Shown in pieces: positions 1-10,185 of a stretch of DNA of 64,000 nt. Position numbers and translations under genes: made by a program. The stretch's first letter is position 1. Each line of letters opens with the position of its first letter. The notes beneath the pieces are model-generated. The model was not told the origin of the DNA. It worked only from the letters and a program-made list of their open reading frames with translations, and searched no databases. This stretch comes from Candidatus Pantoea persica (GTDB taxonomy: Bacteria > Pseudomonadota > Gammaproteobacteria > Enterobacterales > Enterobacteriaceae): NCBI RefSeq assembly GCF_013753875.1, contig NZ_SMDS01000021.1:1-64000 (forward strand). The letters run 5' to 3'.

Positions 1-77
1 GAACTCAGAAGTGAAACGCCGTAGCGCCGATGGTAGTGCGGGGCCTCCCCACGCGAGAGTAGGAAACTGCCAGGCAT
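1..77 (+). rRNA. rrf: 5S ribosomal RNA, 3' part
   Basis: The window opens inside a 5S rRNA gene. The segment closely matches the 3' two thirds of enterobacterial 5S rRNA and ends in gaaactgccaggcat. The 5' part lies outside the window. It is the last rRNA gene of an operon followed by tRNA-Asp and tRNA-Trp, the order of E. coli rrnC. Confidence 0.95.
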
Positions 78-150
78 TCAGTTTGGTACCTGCCCGCGAG
101 GGCAGACACCGGTTATCAGCGAGACTCCGCTGGTAGCAGCAGTATTCGGT

Positions 151-227
151 GGTGCGGTAGTTCAGTCGGTTAGAATACCGGCCTGTCACGCCGGGGGGCG
201 CGGGTTCGAGTCCCGTCCGCACCGCCA
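151..227 (+). tRNA. aspT: tRNA-Asp (GTC)
   Basis: A 77-nt cloverleaf with encoded CCA. The acceptor stem pairs GGTGCGG with CCGCACC, the anticodon loop reads ctGTCac, and the T arm contains ggttcgagtcc. It sits downstream of the 5S gene and is probably co-transcribed with the rRNA operon, as aspT is with rrnC of E. coli. Confidence 0.98.
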
Positions 228-236
228 CCCTAATTT

Positions 237-312
237 AGGGGCGTAGTTCAATTGGTAGAGCACCGGTCTCCAAAACCGGGTGTTGGGGGTTCAAGTCCCT
301 CCGCCCCTGCCA
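237..312 (+). tRNA. trpT: tRNA-Trp (CCA)
   Basis: A 76-nt cloverleaf with encoded CCA end, acceptor stem AGGGGCG/CGCCCCT and anticodon CCA in the loop ctCCAaa. It lies ten bases after tRNA-Asp, the E. coli rrnC aspT-trpT arrangement. Confidence 0.98.
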
Positions 313-357
313 GAAAAAAACAATGCCGAAGCAAAGGATTGTTTTCCTGCTATCCAA

Positions 358-388
358 TAAAAAAGGCCGATTGGATCAGCCTCGTTTT
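358..388. terminator. bidirectional hairpin terminator between trpT and hdfR
   Basis: An 8-bp stem with a 3-nt loop spans 364-382 (AGGCTGAT/ATCGGCCT on the minus strand, one G-T wobble). On the minus strand it is followed by six T, so it can end hdfR; on the plus strand it is followed by cgtttt and may end the rRNA-tRNA transcript. Confidence 0.75.
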
Positions 389-406
389 AGCCCTCACTCA
401 CGCCTG

Positions 407-1231
407 TCAGCGCGCCAGTACGGGAAACTTAAGCAACTGCCGAATGTGCGCCTGCTGATCGCTGTTCTGCAGCCATACCGCATATAACGGACGCACGGCT
501 ACTGGCGTATCCGGAATTATCATCAGATCACTGTACAAGCTGTGCCAGAAGTCCGGTAAAAAGGCGCATGCGCCTGTCGTATAAAGCAGCTCGCGCGTCA
601 TCTGTGCCGAAGTGGTGGTCAAAACCGGCACATCATCGCCGCCGGAGAGGTAGCTCTCATGCTGATGAAAATCAGCGCCCCATTCCAGCTTGATATAGTC
701 ATACTTTTCTCGTTTTTCAGTTTTACGCGCCCGGAAAAGCGCCAGAGAGATATGGCCAATCTGTTGGCTGGTCAGCTCATCCATTTTGGGCGCTTCAGTC
801 GTAATCAGCAGATCAAGCTGCCGTTCATGAAGTTGCTTAACCAGCAAATGACGCTGCGCTACGCGCGCTTCAAGATGCAGACTCTCCCGGTCCTCATAGA
901 GCGTTTGCAGCCACGGCGTCAGATAAGCCTCCCACAGCGACGCACTGGCCCCTATCGACAGCTCATGGTGCTGCTGCGTATGCGATACCTCTTTCTTCGC
1001 CATCAGCCAAGTACTCATCAGACTTTCCGCATAGGGCAGCAGGCGTTTGCCTGCCGATGTCAGACGTATGTTATTGCGGTGACGAGTAAAAAGGTTAACG
1101 CCCAGCTGATTTTCCAGCTGACGGATGCGAAAACTGACGGCGGACTGCGTGAGATAAAGTGCTTCGGCAGCGCGCCCGAAATGGCGAGTTCTGCTCACTT
1201 CCAGGAAAGTTTTCAGTAATTCCGTATCCAC
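407..1231 (-). CDS. hdfR: LysR-type regulator HdfR
   Basis: Intact 274-residue LysR-family DNA-binding regulator. E. coli HdfR (279 residues) represses the flagellar master operon flhDC. Residues 1-60 form the winged helix-turn-helix, including [20 protein letters not shown], and are almost identical to the E. coli protein; the rest is the substrate-binding-like effector domain, which diverges more towards the C-terminus. The gene is divergent from maoP and convergent with the rRNA operon, exactly as in E. coli. It is one of the few regulators in the window without a frameshift or stop. Confidence 0.93.
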   Translation of the reverse strand: MDTELLKTFLEVSRTRHFGRAAEALYLTQSAVSFRIRQLENQLGVNLFTRHRNNIRLTSAGKRLLPYAESLMSTWLMAKKEVSHTQQHHELSIGASASLWEAYLTPWLQTLYEDRESLHLEARVAQRHLLVKQLHERQLDLLITTEAPKMDELTSQQIGHISLALFRARKTEKREKYDYIKLEWGADFHQHESYLSGGDDVPVLTTTSAQMTRELLYTTGACAFLPDFWHSLYSDLMIIPDTPVAVRPLYAVWLQNSDQQAHIRQLLKFPVLAR

Positions 1232-1350
1232 AGTTTTCTCCCAAAATGTTTGTCGTATAGATTTAAATGTTTTGTTTTACACTCTGTCAAGCCTATCTAA
1301 TACTCCGCGCCATTAATAGCTCGGCCATAAGAGAATCAGGAGCGTGTAAG

Positions 1351-1689
1351 ATGGCGGAAAGCTTCTCAACCACAAATCGTTTCTTTGATAACAAACATTA
1401 TCCGCGCGGGTTCTCGCGCCATGGTGACTTCACCATTAAAGAAGCCCAACTGCTGGAACGTCATGGTTTCGCCTTCAACGAACTCGATTTAGCGAAGCGT
1501 AAGCCGATAACCGCAGAAGAACATCAGTTTCTGGAAGTATGTCGTGGATTGCGTGAGCCGCAAACCGAAGCTGAGCGAGTATGGTTTAAATATACTGCTC
1601 GCATTAAGCGTCCGAAGCGCTTTCACACCCTGTCAGGCGGCAAGCCGCAGATGGACAGCGTGGAAGATTACAGCGACAGCGATGATTAA
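1351..1689 (+). CDS. maoP: macrodomain Ori organisation protein MaoP (YifE)
   Basis: A 112-residue protein matching the E. coli YifE/MaoP family over its full length, from [20 protein letters not shown] to an acidic tail ending DYSDSDD. In E. coli MaoP organises the chromosomal region around oriC. An upstream in-frame ATG at 1267 exists, but the ATG at 1351 has a Shine-Dalgarno-like caggag nearby and matches the family start. The neighbours (hdfR on one side, comM on the other) are those of E. coli. No lesion is visible. Confidence 0.95.
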   Translation: MAESFSTTNRFFDNKHYPRGFSRHGDFTIKEAQLLERHGFAFNELDLAKRKPITAEEHQFLEVCRGLREPQTEAERVWFKYTARIKRPKRFHTLSGGKPQMDSVEDYSDSDD

Positions 1690-1745
1690 ACAGAATGGGG
1701 CGTTAAGCTCCATTTTTTATTCCAGGTTACGATGCAGATAAATCT

Positions 1746-2254
1746 TCAGCCTATCAGATCAATAGTACGATAGCCCATCGCCTCCTGAAGATGCATACGG
1801 CCAATACTCTCCGCGCCGGTCAGATCGGCAATAATGCACGCGACCCTCAGAATACGCTGCCAAGCGCGTACGGAAAGCCCCAGCTGATTAAGTATTGTCT
1901 CTAGCCTCTCCTCATCATCCTTAGCAATATCGCACCATTTTCTAATCTCTCGGTTATTGAGATGCGCATTGATTTTCCCTTCGCGCGCCAGCTGCTGATC
2001 GCGCGCCGCTGTTACACGTTCACCTACGCTGGCTGAGCTCTCCCCGGCAGCTGGTCGATTGCTCAAGGTTCCGCTCGGCAGCAGAGGTACCTCTATCGAC
2101 AGACCAAGCGATCGAGGAAAGGTCCGGAAAGCTTCCTTAAATAGCGCAGCGCCTGCTGAGGCGAACAGCGACAGTGCTGACCCTGATAATGTCCGGTTGG
2201 GCTGGGATTCTCCACACCTATCGCCGCCCGGGTCAGTACTCTGGATAGTGTCAT
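1746..2254 (-). pseudogene. comM: comM/yifB remnant (Mg-chelatase-like AAA+ ATPase)
   Basis: ComM/YifB is an AAA+ helicase-like protein of about 500 residues used in natural transformation. Here the first ~18 codons (MTLSRVLTRAAIGVENP, from 2254) are joined directly to the C-terminal part, beginning near a CRC(S/T)P motif. About two thirds of the gene, with the Walker and zinc regions, is missing. The C-terminal part has a further frameshift after SGPFLDRL; the last 106 codons (SNRPAAGESSASVGERV to the end) are open. It lies between maoP and ilvL as in E. coli. Loss of function is certain. Confidence 0.9.
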
Positions 2255-2582
2255 AACCGCTCCTTAATGCAGCGATGGTGAACTACTCGCGGCAAGGGGG
2301 CTACTGCGGATAGTCACAATGCTAAGGCCCGCCGAAATAAAGAGGGCGCTAATACAGCCAGCTACATTTTTCTTCAGCACTGCTCGCAAATTGACTGTTT
2401 ATGGTTGTGGCACGGTCGTGATGAATATTTATCACCATCTAGAATAAGCCTTGCTTTACAGCGGGATATCGTCTGGCGGCGCGCGCAGGCATAAAAAAAT
2501 CTGATGGAAAAGTTGTCACGGCACCCGTAACTGTGATAGGTCTGTAGGTATTACTTCGAACAAATGAAAAAATAGACAACAG
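2255..2582. other. intergenic region before the ilv leader
   Basis: Non-coding stretch between the comM remnant and the ilvL leader peptide. It should carry the ilvL promoter, since nothing downstream could provide one, but I cannot pick a convincing -35/-10 pair by eye. No ORF with recognisable similarity is present. Confidence 0.5.
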
Positions 2583-2681
2583 ATGAAAGCCCTTCTACAA
2601 GTGGTTAGCCTAGTCGTGATTAGCATGGTGGTAATTATTAACCCATCGTGCGGGGCTATGCTTGGAGAAAGAAAGGCTTAA
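2583..2681 (+). CDS. ilvL: ilv operon leader peptide IlvL
   Basis: A 32-codon leader peptide that aligns residue by residue with E. coli IlvL: MKALLQVVSLVVISMVV, then a P-x-CGA segment and a KA end. It contains four Leu, six Val and three Ile codons, largely clustered in the first 19 positions. In E. coli, ribosome stalling at these codons when charged tRNA is scarce prevents formation of the downstream terminator. The position, 23 bases before the attenuator hairpin, fits that mechanism. The start codon has no strong Shine-Dalgarno sequence. Confidence 0.93.
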   Translation: MKALLQVVSLVVISMVVIINPSCGAMLGERKA

Positions 2682-2703
2682 AAAATCAAGCCTGGAATTC
2701 GAA

Positions 2704-2737
2704 AACCCCCGCACCGAAAGGTCCGGGGGTTTTTTTC
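2704..2737 (+). terminator. ilv attenuator terminator
   Basis: Rho-independent hairpin with arms aacccccg and cgggggtt, an inner ACC-gaaa-GGT pairing, and a run of seven T. It is essentially identical to the E. coli ilvL attenuator and lies between ilvL and ilvG. It controls read-through into ilvGMEDA according to Leu/Val/Ile-tRNA charging. Confidence 0.95.
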
Positions 2738-2831
2738 GACCAGTGCAAATATCAGGCTAATTACCGGGGAGCAAACAGTGAGCAGTAGCATAAGATTCTG
2801 TTGTTCCCCTAAGGATACAGGAGAATAACAC

Positions 2832-4478
2832 ATGACAGGTGCACAGTGGGTAGTTCAGGCTTTACGCGTGCAGGGTGTCGAAACCGTATTTGGCTATCCT
2901 GGCGGCGCCATCATGCCAGTGTACGATGCGCTCTACGATGGCGGCGTGGAACACCTACTGTGTCGTCATGAACAAGGCGCGGTGGTTGCGGCGATCGGCT
3001 ATGCCCGCGCGACCGGAAAAACCGGCGTCTGCATCGCCACCTCCGGGCCTGGCGCGACGAACTTAATCACCGGTCTGGCCGACGCAATTATGGACTCCGT
3101 ACCGGTCGTCGCCATCACCGGGCAGGTCTCTTCGGCGTTTATCGGCACCGACGCCTTTCAGGAGATTGACGTATTAGGCCTGTCGCTGGCCTGCACTAAA
3201 CACAGCTTTCTGGTTGAATCGCTGGATGATTTGCCCTCCGTAATGGCGGAAGCCTTCGCCATCGCGCAGTCAGGCCGTCCCGGCCCGGTATTGGTTGATA
3301 TTCCAAAAGACATTCAAATCGCCAGCGGCGAGTTGACGCCGCACTTGCTGCCGGTTGAAGAACAGACCGCGCATTCGCCACAGCATATTGAAGAAGCGCG
3401 CGCGCTAATGGCGCAGTCGCAAAAGCCGATACTCTATATCGGCGGCGGCGTCGGCATGGCGCAGGCAGTGCCCGCGCTGCGCGCAATGGCGCAGCAGACC
3501 GGCATTCCCATGGTTTGCACGCTGAAAGGGCTGGGCAGCGCCGATAGCGAAAGCGACGTTTACCTTGGCATGCTCGGCATGCACGGCACCAAAGCGGCCA
3601 ACCTTGCAGTTCAGTCCAGCGATCTACTGATCGCCGTCGGCGCGCGCTTCGACGACCGCGTGACCGGCAAGCTGGACACCTTCGCGCCGCACGCCAGCGT
3701 CATCCATCTCGATATCGATCCGACGGAGCTGAACAAACTGCGCCGCGCCCACGTCTCGTTGCAGGGCGATCTGAATCAGATGCTGCCGGCGCTGAGCATG
3801 CCGCTGCACATCGACGGCTGGCGTAGCGAAGTCAAAGCGATGAAGGCGGAATTCACCTGGCGCTACGATCATCCCGGCGAGGCGATCTATGCGCCCCTGC
3901 TTCTGAAGCAGCTGTCAGACCGCCTGCCGGTCAGCTCCGTGGTTACCACCGACGTCGGCCAGCACCAGATGTGGACCGCGCAGCATATGAACTTCCGCGC
4001 ACCGGAGAACTTCATCACCTCCAGCGGCCTCGGCACCATGGGCTTCGGCCTGCCGGCCGCGGTCGGCGCGCAGGTCGCCCGTCCTGACGATACCGTGATC
4101 TGCATATCGGGCGATGGGTCGATCATGATGAACATTCAGGAACTGGGCACCATCAAGCGCAAAAAGCTGCCGGTAAAAATCCTGTTGCTGGATAACCAGC
4201 GTCTCGGCATGGTGCGCCAGTGGCAGCAGCTCTTTTTCGATGGTCGCTACAGTGAAACAATTCTGACCGACAATCCCGATTTTCTGACGCTGGCCAGCGC
4301 GTTCGATATTCCCGGCCAGCGTATTACCCGTAAAGACGAGGTCGACGCCGCACTTGATGCTCTGCTGAACAGCGAAGGTTCCTACTTCCTGCATGTTGCG
4401 ATTGATGAGCATGAAAACGTCTGGCCACTGGTGCCGCCTGGCGCTAGCAACGCAAACATGATGGAGAAAACCGTATGA
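2832..4478 (+). CDS. ilvG: acetolactate synthase II large subunit IlvG
   Basis: Catalytic subunit of acetohydroxyacid synthase II: pyruvate plus pyruvate or 2-oxobutyrate gives the acetohydroxy acids for valine, leucine and isoleucine. The 548-residue length is normal. The N-terminal ThDP-binding domain has [14 protein letters not shown] and the catalytic glutamate in RHEQGA; the C-terminal domain has the ThDP motif [13 protein letters not shown] to LLLDNQ. A clear ggag precedes the ATG. The ATGA overlap with ilvM suggests translational coupling. Unlike the E. coli K-12 gene, this one is not frameshifted. Confidence 0.97.
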   Translation: MTGAQWVVQALRVQGVETVFGYPGGAIMPVYDALYDGGVEHLLCRHEQGAVVAAIGYARATGKTGVCIATSGPGATNLITGLADAIMDSVPVVAITGQVSSAFIGTDAFQEIDVLGLSLACTKHSFLVESLDDLPSVMAEAFAIAQSGRPGPVLVDIPKDIQIASGELTPHLLPVEEQTAHSPQHIEEARALMAQSQKPILYIGGGVGMAQAVPALRAMAQQTGIPMVCTLKGLGSADSESDVYLGMLGMHGTKAANLAVQSSDLLIAVGARFDDRVTGKLDTFAPHASVIHLDIDPTELNKLRRAHVSLQGDLNQMLPALSMPLHIDGWRSEVKAMKAEFTWRYDHPGEAIYAPLLLKQLSDRLPVSSVVTTDVGQHQMWTAQHMNFRAPENFITSSGLGTMGFGLPAAVGAQVARPDDTVICISGDGSIMMNIQELGTIKRKKLPVKILLLDNQRLGMVRQWQQLFFDGRYSETILTDNPDFLTLASAFDIPGQRITRKDEVDAALDALLNSEGSYFLHVAIDEHENVWPLVPPGASNANMMEKTV

Positions 4479-4732
4479 ACCAGCATCAATTGTCTATCGA
4501 AGCCCGCTTTCGTCCTGAAATATTGGAGCGCATTTTACGCATCGTCCGCCATCGCGGCTTTCAAGTCTGTGCGATGAATATGGCAACAGTGGCTAACGCC
4601 GAGAATGTGAATATCGAAATGACCGTTGCCAGCCAGCGTTCAGTCGATTTGCTGTCTTCGCAGTTAAGCAAACTGATGGATGTCGCGTGCGTCCAGATCC
4701 AACAACATGCAACACAACAAATCCGCGCTTAG
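4475..4732 (+). CDS. ilvM: acetolactate synthase II small subunit IlvM
   Basis: An 85-residue ACT-domain subunit that stabilises and activates IlvG. It starts inside the last codons of ilvG (ATGA overlap) and matches E. coli IlvM in length and in the segment [14 protein letters not shown]. It is the second gene of the ilvGMEDA transcript and shows no lesion. Confidence 0.95.
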   Translation: MNQHQLSIEARFRPEILERILRIVRHRGFQVCAMNMATVANAENVNIEMTVASQRSVDLLSSQLSKLMDVACVQIQQHATQQIRA

Positions 4733-4750
4733 TCGCGAAAGGAAATAAGA

Positions 4751-5680
4751 ATGAGCACGAAGAAAGCAGACTTTATTTGGTTCAACGGGGAGATGGTAAA
4801 GTGGGAAGAGGCGAAGGTCAGCGTCATGTCTCACGCGCTGCACTACGGCACGTCCGTGTTCGAGGGCGTGCGATGCTACGACTCATACAAAGGCCCGGTC
4901 GTATTCCGCCACCGTGAACACATGCAGCGTCTGCACGACTCCGCCAAAATCTACCGTTTCCCGTTGAAATACAGCGTTGAAGAGCTAACGGAAGCGACCC
5001 GCAAAGTGCTGCGTGACAACAATCTGAAAAGCGCCTACATCCGTCCGCTGGCGTTTGTTGGCGACGTGGGCCTGGGTGTCAACCCGCCGGACGGCTACAC
5101 TACCGACGTAATTATTGCCGCCTTCCCGTGGGGCGCCTATCTAGGCGCGGAAGCGCTGGAGAACGGCATCAACGCTATGGTCTCCTCCTGGAACCGCGTT
5201 GCACCGAACACCCTGCCGACCGCGGCCAAAGCGGGCGGCAACTACCTCTCCTCACTGCTGGTGGGCAGCGAAGCGCGCCGCCACGGCTATCAGGAAGGCA
5301 TCGCGCTCGACACCAACGGCTACATCTCCGAAGGCGCGGGCGAAAACCTGTTCGAAGTGAAAGACGGCATCCTGTTTACGCCGCCGTTTACCTCTTCCGC
5401 ACTGCCGGGCATCACCCGCGACGCCATCATCAAGCTGGCGCAGGATCTGGGTATCAAAGTGCGCGAGCAGGTGCTGTCGCGCGAGTCGCTCTATCTGGCT
5501 GACGAAATCTTTATGTCCGGCACCGCCGCCGAGATCACTCCGGTGCGCAGCGTCGACGGCATTCAGGTGGGCGAGGGCAAGCGCGGCCCGGTAACCACGC
5601 AAATCCAGAAAGCCTTCTTCGGCCTGTTCACTGGCGAAACCGAAGACAAATACGGCTGGCTGGATCAGGTTAACCCATAA
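4751..5680 (+). CDS. ilvE: branched-chain amino acid aminotransferase IlvE
   Basis: PLP enzyme (fold type IV) that makes the last step to leucine, isoleucine and valine. At 309 residues it equals the E. coli length. The PLP lysine is in the segment [12 protein letters not shown], and [11 protein letters not shown] marks the phosphate-binding loop. The start ATG follows a gcgaaaggaaa ribosome-binding region 18 bases after ilvM. Intact, and part of the same operon. Confidence 0.97.
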   Translation: MSTKKADFIWFNGEMVKWEEAKVSVMSHALHYGTSVFEGVRCYDSYKGPVVFRHREHMQRLHDSAKIYRFPLKYSVEELTEATRKVLRDNNLKSAYIRPLAFVGDVGLGVNPPDGYTTDVIIAAFPWGAYLGAEALENGINAMVSSWNRVAPNTLPTAAKAGGNYLSSLLVGSEARRHGYQEGIALDTNGYISEGAGENLFEVKDGILFTPPFTSSALPGITRDAIIKLAQDLGIKVREQVLSRESLYLADEIFMSGTAAEITPVRSVDGIQVGEGKRGPVTTQIQKAFFGLFTGETEDKYGWLDQVNP

Positions 5681-5741
5681 TAAGACAGTAACGTGGGTGC
5701 AGCAGTGCCCGCGTCATTTTTCAGACTGGAGTAAACAGAGC

Positions 5742-7592
5742 ATGCCTAAGTACCGTTCCGCCACCACCACCCATAGCCGCAACATGGCAGGTGCCCGTGC
5801 CTTGTGGCGCGCGACAGGAATGACCGACGCCGATTTCGGCAAGCCGATTATCGCCGTGGTCAACTCATTCACCCAATTTGTTCCAGGCCACGTACACCTG
5901 CGCGATCTCGGCAAGCTGGTCGCCGAACAGATCGAAGCAGCGGGCGGCGTGGCCAGAGAGTTCAACACCATCGCGGTGGATGACGGGATCGCCATGGGCC
6001 ATGGCGGCATGCTCTATTCACTGCCGTCGCGCGAGCTGATCGCCGACTCGGTAGAATATATGGTTAACGCGCACTGCGCCGACGCCATGGTCTGTATCTC
6101 CAACTGCGACAAAATCACTCCGGGGATGCTGATGGCGTCCCTGCGCCTCAATATTCCGGTGATCTTCGTTTCCGGCGGACCGATGGAAGCGGGGAAAACC
6201 AAACTCTCCGAAAAAATCATTAAGCTGGATCTGGTCGACGCGATGATTCAGGGCGCCAACCCCAACGTCAGCGACGCCGACAGCGAGAAGATCGAACGCT
6301 CCGCCTGTCCGACCTGCGGCTCCTGCTCCGGCATGTTCACCGCCAACTCGATGAACTGCCTGACCGAAGCGCTGGGCCTTTCGCAGCCGGGCAACGGCTC
6401 GCTGCTGGCGACCCATGCCGACCGCAAAGAGCTGTTTATCAATGCCGGCAAGCGCATCGTGAGCCTGACCAAGCGCTATTATGAGCAGGATGACGAGAAC
6501 ATGCTGCCGCGCAACATCGCCACCAAATCGGCCTTTGAAAACGCCATGACGCTCGATATCGCCATGGGCGGCTCCACCAACACCGTTCTGCACCTGCTGG
6601 CCGCCGCGCAGGAAGGCGATATCGACTTCAACATCTCCGATATCGACCGTCTGTCGCGCAAAGTGCCTCAGCTCTGCAAAGTGGCGCCGAGCACCCCGAA
6701 ATACCATATGGAAGATGTGCATCGCGCCGGCGGCGTAATAGGCATTCTCGGCGAGCTGGATCGCGCCGGTCTAATCGACACCAGCGCCCGCAATATTCTG
6801 CAGCAGACGATGCGCGAAACGCTCGATCAGTACGACATCATGCTGACCAAAGACCAGACGGTGAAGGATATGTTCCGCGCCGGTCCGGCGGGCATCCGCA
6901 CCACGCAGGCCTTCTCGCAAAATTGCCGCTGGGACACGCTGGATGACGATCGCGCTGAGGGATGTATCCGCACCCGCGAACACGGCTATTCGCAGGATGG
7001 CGGCTTGGCGGTGCTCTACGGCAACTTGGCGGAAGATGGCTGCATCGTGAAAACCGCCGGCGTGGACAAAGAGATCCTCACCTTCAAAGGCCCGGCGAAG
7101 ATTTATGAAAGCCAGGATGACGCGGTTGAGGCGATCCTAGGAGGCAAAGTAGTGGCGGGCGACGTGGTGGTTATCCGCTACGAAGGGCCGAAAGGCGGAC
7201 CGGGCATGCAGGAAATGCTTTATCCCACCACCTACCTGAAGTCGATGGGCCTCGGAAAAAGCTGCGCGCTGATCACCGATGGCCGATTCTCCGGCGGTAC
7301 CTCCGGCTTGTCGATCGGTCACGCCTCGCCGGAAGCGGCTAGCGGCGGCACCATCGCGCTGGTGAAAGATGGCGACATCATCGAAATCGATATCCCGAAC
7401 CGCAGCATTAAGCTGGCGGTGCCAGACAACGAACTGCATGCGCGTCACGAAGAGGAAGAAGCGCGCGGCGAGGCGGCCTATACGCCGCACGGCCGCATGC
7501 GTCAGGTGTCATTCGCGCTGCGCGCCTATGCGTGTCTCGCCACCAGCGCCGACAAAGGCGCGGTGCGCGACAAGAGCAAACTGGGAGGCTAA
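5742..7592 (+). CDS. ilvD: dihydroxy-acid dehydratase IlvD
   Basis: Fe-S dehydratase making 2-oxoisovalerate and 2-oxo-3-methylvalerate. The 616-residue protein has the family cysteines in [10 protein letters not shown] and [18 protein letters not shown] and ends [13 protein letters not shown] as in E. coli. An upstream in-frame start at 5697 would add 15 residues, but the ATG at 5742 ([11 protein letters not shown]) has the ctggag ribosome-binding site and matches the family start. It is followed almost directly by ilvA. Confidence 0.97.
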   Translation: MPKYRSATTTHSRNMAGARALWRATGMTDADFGKPIIAVVNSFTQFVPGHVHLRDLGKLVAEQIEAAGGVAREFNTIAVDDGIAMGHGGMLYSLPSRELIADSVEYMVNAHCADAMVCISNCDKITPGMLMASLRLNIPVIFVSGGPMEAGKTKLSEKIIKLDLVDAMIQGANPNVSDADSEKIERSACPTCGSCSGMFTANSMNCLTEALGLSQPGNGSLLATHADRKELFINAGKRIVSLTKRYYEQDDENMLPRNIATKSAFENAMTLDIAMGGSTNTVLHLLAAAQEGDIDFNISDIDRLSRKVPQLCKVAPSTPKYHMEDVHRAGGVIGILGELDRAGLIDTSARNILQQTMRETLDQYDIMLTKDQTVKDMFRAGPAGIRTTQAFSQNCRWDTLDDDRAEGCIRTREHGYSQDGGLAVLYGNLAEDGCIVKTAGVDKEILTFKGPAKIYESQDDAVEAILGGKVVAGDVVVIRYEGPKGGPGMQEMLYPTTYLKSMGLGKSCALITDGRFSGGTSGLSIGHASPEAASGGTIALVKDGDIIEIDIPNRSIKLAVPDNELHARHEEEEARGEAAYTPHGRMRQVSFALRAYACLATSADKGAVRDKSKLGG

Positions 7593-7594
7593 TG

Positions 7595-9142
7595 ATGGCT
7601 GAGGCCCAACCGCTACCCGCGTCGCCCTGCGGCGCGGAATATTTGCGCGCAGTGCTGCGCTCGCCGGTGTATGAAGTCGCACAGGTGACGCCGCTGCAGA
7701 AAATGGAAAAAATTTCATTGCGTCTCGGCAACACCATTCTGGTGAAGCGCGAGGATTGCCAGCCGGTGCACAGCTTCAAGCTGCGCGGCGCCTACGCGAT
7801 GATTGCCGGGCTGAACGAAGAGCAGAAAGCGCGCGGCGTGGTGACGGCGTCGGCCGGCAACCACGCGCAGGGCGTGGCGCTCTCCGCCAGCCGGCTCGGC
7901 ATCAAATCGCTGATTGTGATGCCGGTAGCCACGGCGGATATCAAGGTTGATGCGGTGCGCGCATTTGGCGGTGAGGCTTATCTCTACGGCGCCAACTTCG
8001 ACGAGGCGAAAGCCAAAGCGATTGAGCTGGCGGAGCAGCAGGGCTACACCTTTGTGCCGCCGTTCGACCATCCGGCGGTGATTGCCGGTCAGGGCACGCT
8101 GGCGATGGAGCTGCTGCAGCAGGACGCGCATCTTGATCGCGTCTTCGTGCCGGTCGGCGGCGGCGGGCTGGTGGCGGGCGTGGCGGTGCTGATCAAGCAG
8201 CTGATGCCGCAAATTAAGGTGATCGCTGTGGAGTCGCAAGACTCCGCCTGCCTAAAGGCGGCGCTGGAAGCGGGCGAGCCGGTGGATCTACCGCGCGTCG
8301 GGCTGTTTGCCGAAGGCGTGGCGGTGAAGCGCATCGGCAGCGAAACCTTCCGCCTGTGCCAGGAATATCTCGATGACATCATCACCGTCGACAGCGACGC
8401 TATCTGCGCGGCGATGAAAGATCTGTTTGAAGACGTGCGTGGGGTCGCGGAGCCGTCAGGCGCGCTGGCGCTGGCGGGCATGAAGAAATATATCCAGCAG
8501 CACGACATCAAGGGCGAGCGGCTGACGCATATCCTGTCGGGCGCCAACGTCAACTTTTACGGCTTGCGCTACGTCTCCGAGCGCTGCGAGCTGGGCGAGC
8601 AGCGCGAGGCGTTGCTGGCGGTGACCATTCCGGAACAGCAGGGCAGCTTCCTGAAGTTCTGCCAGACGCTGGGCGGACGGGCGGTGACTGAGTTCAACTA
8701 TCGCTACGCTGATGCCAACAACGCCTGCATCTTTGTCGGTGTGCGCCTGACGCGCGGGCTGGAGGAGCGCGGCGAGATCATCAGCCAGCTTATCCAGGGC
8801 GGCTATCAGGTGGTAGACCTCTCCGATGATGAGATGGCGAAGCTGCACGTGCGCTATATGGTGGGCGGACGTCCGTCGAAGCCGCTGCGCGAGCGCCTGT
8901 TCAGCTTTGAGTTCCCGGAGGCGCCCGGCGCGCTGCTGAAGTTCCTGCAGACCCTCGGCACCCACTGGAATATCTCGCTGTTCCACTACCGCAGCCACGG
9001 TACCGACTACGGCCGCGTGCTGGCGGCATTTGAGATCAGCGACAACGAACCGCATTTTGAGACCTACCTCAACGAGCTGGGTTATGACTTCCACGACGAG
9101 GCCAACAACCCGGCGTTCCGTTTCTTCCTCGCCGGGCAGTAG
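7595..9142 (+). CDS. ilvA: biosynthetic threonine deaminase IlvA
   Basis: Makes 2-oxobutyrate from threonine, the committed step of isoleucine synthesis. The PLP lysine is in VHSFKLRGAYAM and the phosphate loop is VPVGGGGLVAGVAV; two C-terminal ACT-like domains (the second around LRERLFSFEFPEAPGALL) carry feedback control by isoleucine. Length 515 residues, against 514 in E. coli. Two tandem ATGs occur (7592, 7595); the second lies 6-7 bases from gggagg and matches the E. coli start. The first overlaps the ilvD stop. Confidence 0.96.
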   Translation: MAEAQPLPASPCGAEYLRAVLRSPVYEVAQVTPLQKMEKISLRLGNTILVKREDCQPVHSFKLRGAYAMIAGLNEEQKARGVVTASAGNHAQGVALSASRLGIKSLIVMPVATADIKVDAVRAFGGEAYLYGANFDEAKAKAIELAEQQGYTFVPPFDHPAVIAGQGTLAMELLQQDAHLDRVFVPVGGGGLVAGVAVLIKQLMPQIKVIAVESQDSACLKAALEAGEPVDLPRVGLFAEGVAVKRIGSETFRLCQEYLDDIITVDSDAICAAMKDLFEDVRGVAEPSGALALAGMKKYIQQHDIKGERLTHILSGANVNFYGLRYVSERCELGEQREALLAVTIPEQQGSFLKFCQTLGGRAVTEFNYRYADANNACIFVGVRLTRGLEERGEIISQLIQGGYQVVDLSDDEMAKLHVRYMVGGRPSKPLRERLFSFEFPEAPGALLKFLQTLGTHWNISLFHYRSHGTDYGRVLAAFEISDNEPHFETYLNELGYDFHDEANNPAFRFFLAGQ

Positions 9143-10024
9143 CTACAGCAGGTGCCAGAAGGCGTGAATCAGCGGCTCCCCGAGCCGCTTTTTTTGTACG
9201 CACACGCCCAGCTCCAGCGGCGCCAACGATTCTACGTTCTCCAGCGTCAACACGCGATTGCGCACCTGCTCCGGGCTGTTCTCCAGCACCACGTCCGGCA
9301 GCAGCGCGATGCCGCAGCCGAGCGCCACCATCGACACAATCGCCTCATGACCCGACACCGTGGCGTAAATCAGCGGGTTGGGGATGCGGCGGCGGCGAAA
9401 CCAGAGATCGATGCCGCGCCGCGCCGGCCCCTGGTCGGGCAGGATAAAGGGGATCTGCGCCCAGTCGGGCTGCTCCTGCGTCGCCTGGCTGCGAATCGGA
9501 CAGGGCAGCGCCGGGGCGATCAGCACCAGTGGGATCAGGCCCAGCGGCGTAAAGTCGATGCTGGCGGGCAGCGACTCGGGACGCCCGGCGATCGCCAGAT
9601 CCGCCTCGCCGGACTGCACCATCTCGATGGCGTCAGCGGCGTCGCCGGTGGTGAGCTTGATCTCCACCTGCGGATGCTCGGCGCGAAAGCGATCCAGAAT
9701 CGGTGGCAGATGGCTGTAGGCGGCGGTGACCGAGCAGAACAGGCGCAGCTCGCCGCTCAGCGACGGGCCGTTGAGATCCATGACGTGGCGCAGCTGCTGG
9801 TACTGTAACAGAGTCTGCTGCGCGAACTGGCGCAGCCGCTCGCCCGCTTCGGTCAGGGTCACGGTACGGTTGTCGCGCAGAAACAGCGCGTGGCCTACAT
9901 CCTCTTCAAGGCGCTGAATCTGGCGCGATAGCGTAGACGGGCTGACGTGCATGGCGCGCGCGGTGCGGCCAAAGTGGCAGCTTTCCGCCAGATGAAGAAA
10001 TAGCTTCAGATCTCGTAAATCCAT
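9143..10024 (-). CDS. ilvY: LysR-type activator IlvY
   Basis: Intact 293-residue LysR regulator that activates ilvC in response to acetolactate or acetohydroxybutyrate. The helix-turn-helix is FGRTARAMHVSPSTLSRQIQ. It lies between ilvA and ilvC in the classic arrangement, divergent from ilvC and convergent with ilvA: its stop codon directly abuts the ilvA stop. Sequence similarity to E. coli IlvY runs along the whole length, with a slightly shorter C-terminus. Confidence 0.96.
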   Translation of the reverse strand: MDLRDLKLFLHLAESCHFGRTARAMHVSPSTLSRQIQRLEEDVGHALFLRDNRTVTLTEAGERLRQFAQQTLLQYQQLRHVMDLNGPSLSGELRLFCSVTAAYSHLPPILDRFRAEHPQVEIKLTTGDAADAIEMVQSGEADLAIAGRPESLPASIDFTPLGLIPLVLIAPALPCPIRSQATQEQPDWAQIPFILPDQGPARRGIDLWFRRRRIPNPLIYATVSGHEAIVSMVALGCGIALLPDVVLENSPEQVRNRVLTLENVESLAPLELGVCVQKKRLGEPLIHAFWHLL

Positions 10025-10047
10025 ACGCGTTGACCCCTAAGATATTG

Positions 10048-10113
10048 TTGCAAATTTTGCAATGTGCCCTTGCTAATATATCAATTTAAGCAACAGATTT
10101 CCTGTCATATGAT
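10048..10113 (+). promoter_or_regulatory. IlvY operators and ilvC promoter
   Basis: The ilvY-ilvC gap holds two inverted repeats of LysR-box type: TTGCAA-att-TTGCAA at 10048-10062 and TTGC-N16-GCAA at 10070-10093. A -10 hexamer TATGAT lies at 10108-10113, and the sequence 17 bases upstream (TTTAAG, overlapping the second repeat) is a poor -35. This fits an activator-dependent ilvC promoter with IlvY bound to tandem operators, as known in E. coli. Assignment of the two repeats as operators is by position and symmetry. Confidence 0.7.
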
Positions 10114-10185
10114 GGGGTCATTCGCGGAGCTGCTGGCAGCATCGTTACAGGACAAAAGCAAACACAACATATGACCGGAGTGCCC

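Noticed and set aside
252-458. Small ORF across the tRNA-Trp 3' end
   Set aside because: It overlaps the tRNA and the terminator and has no protein-like composition.
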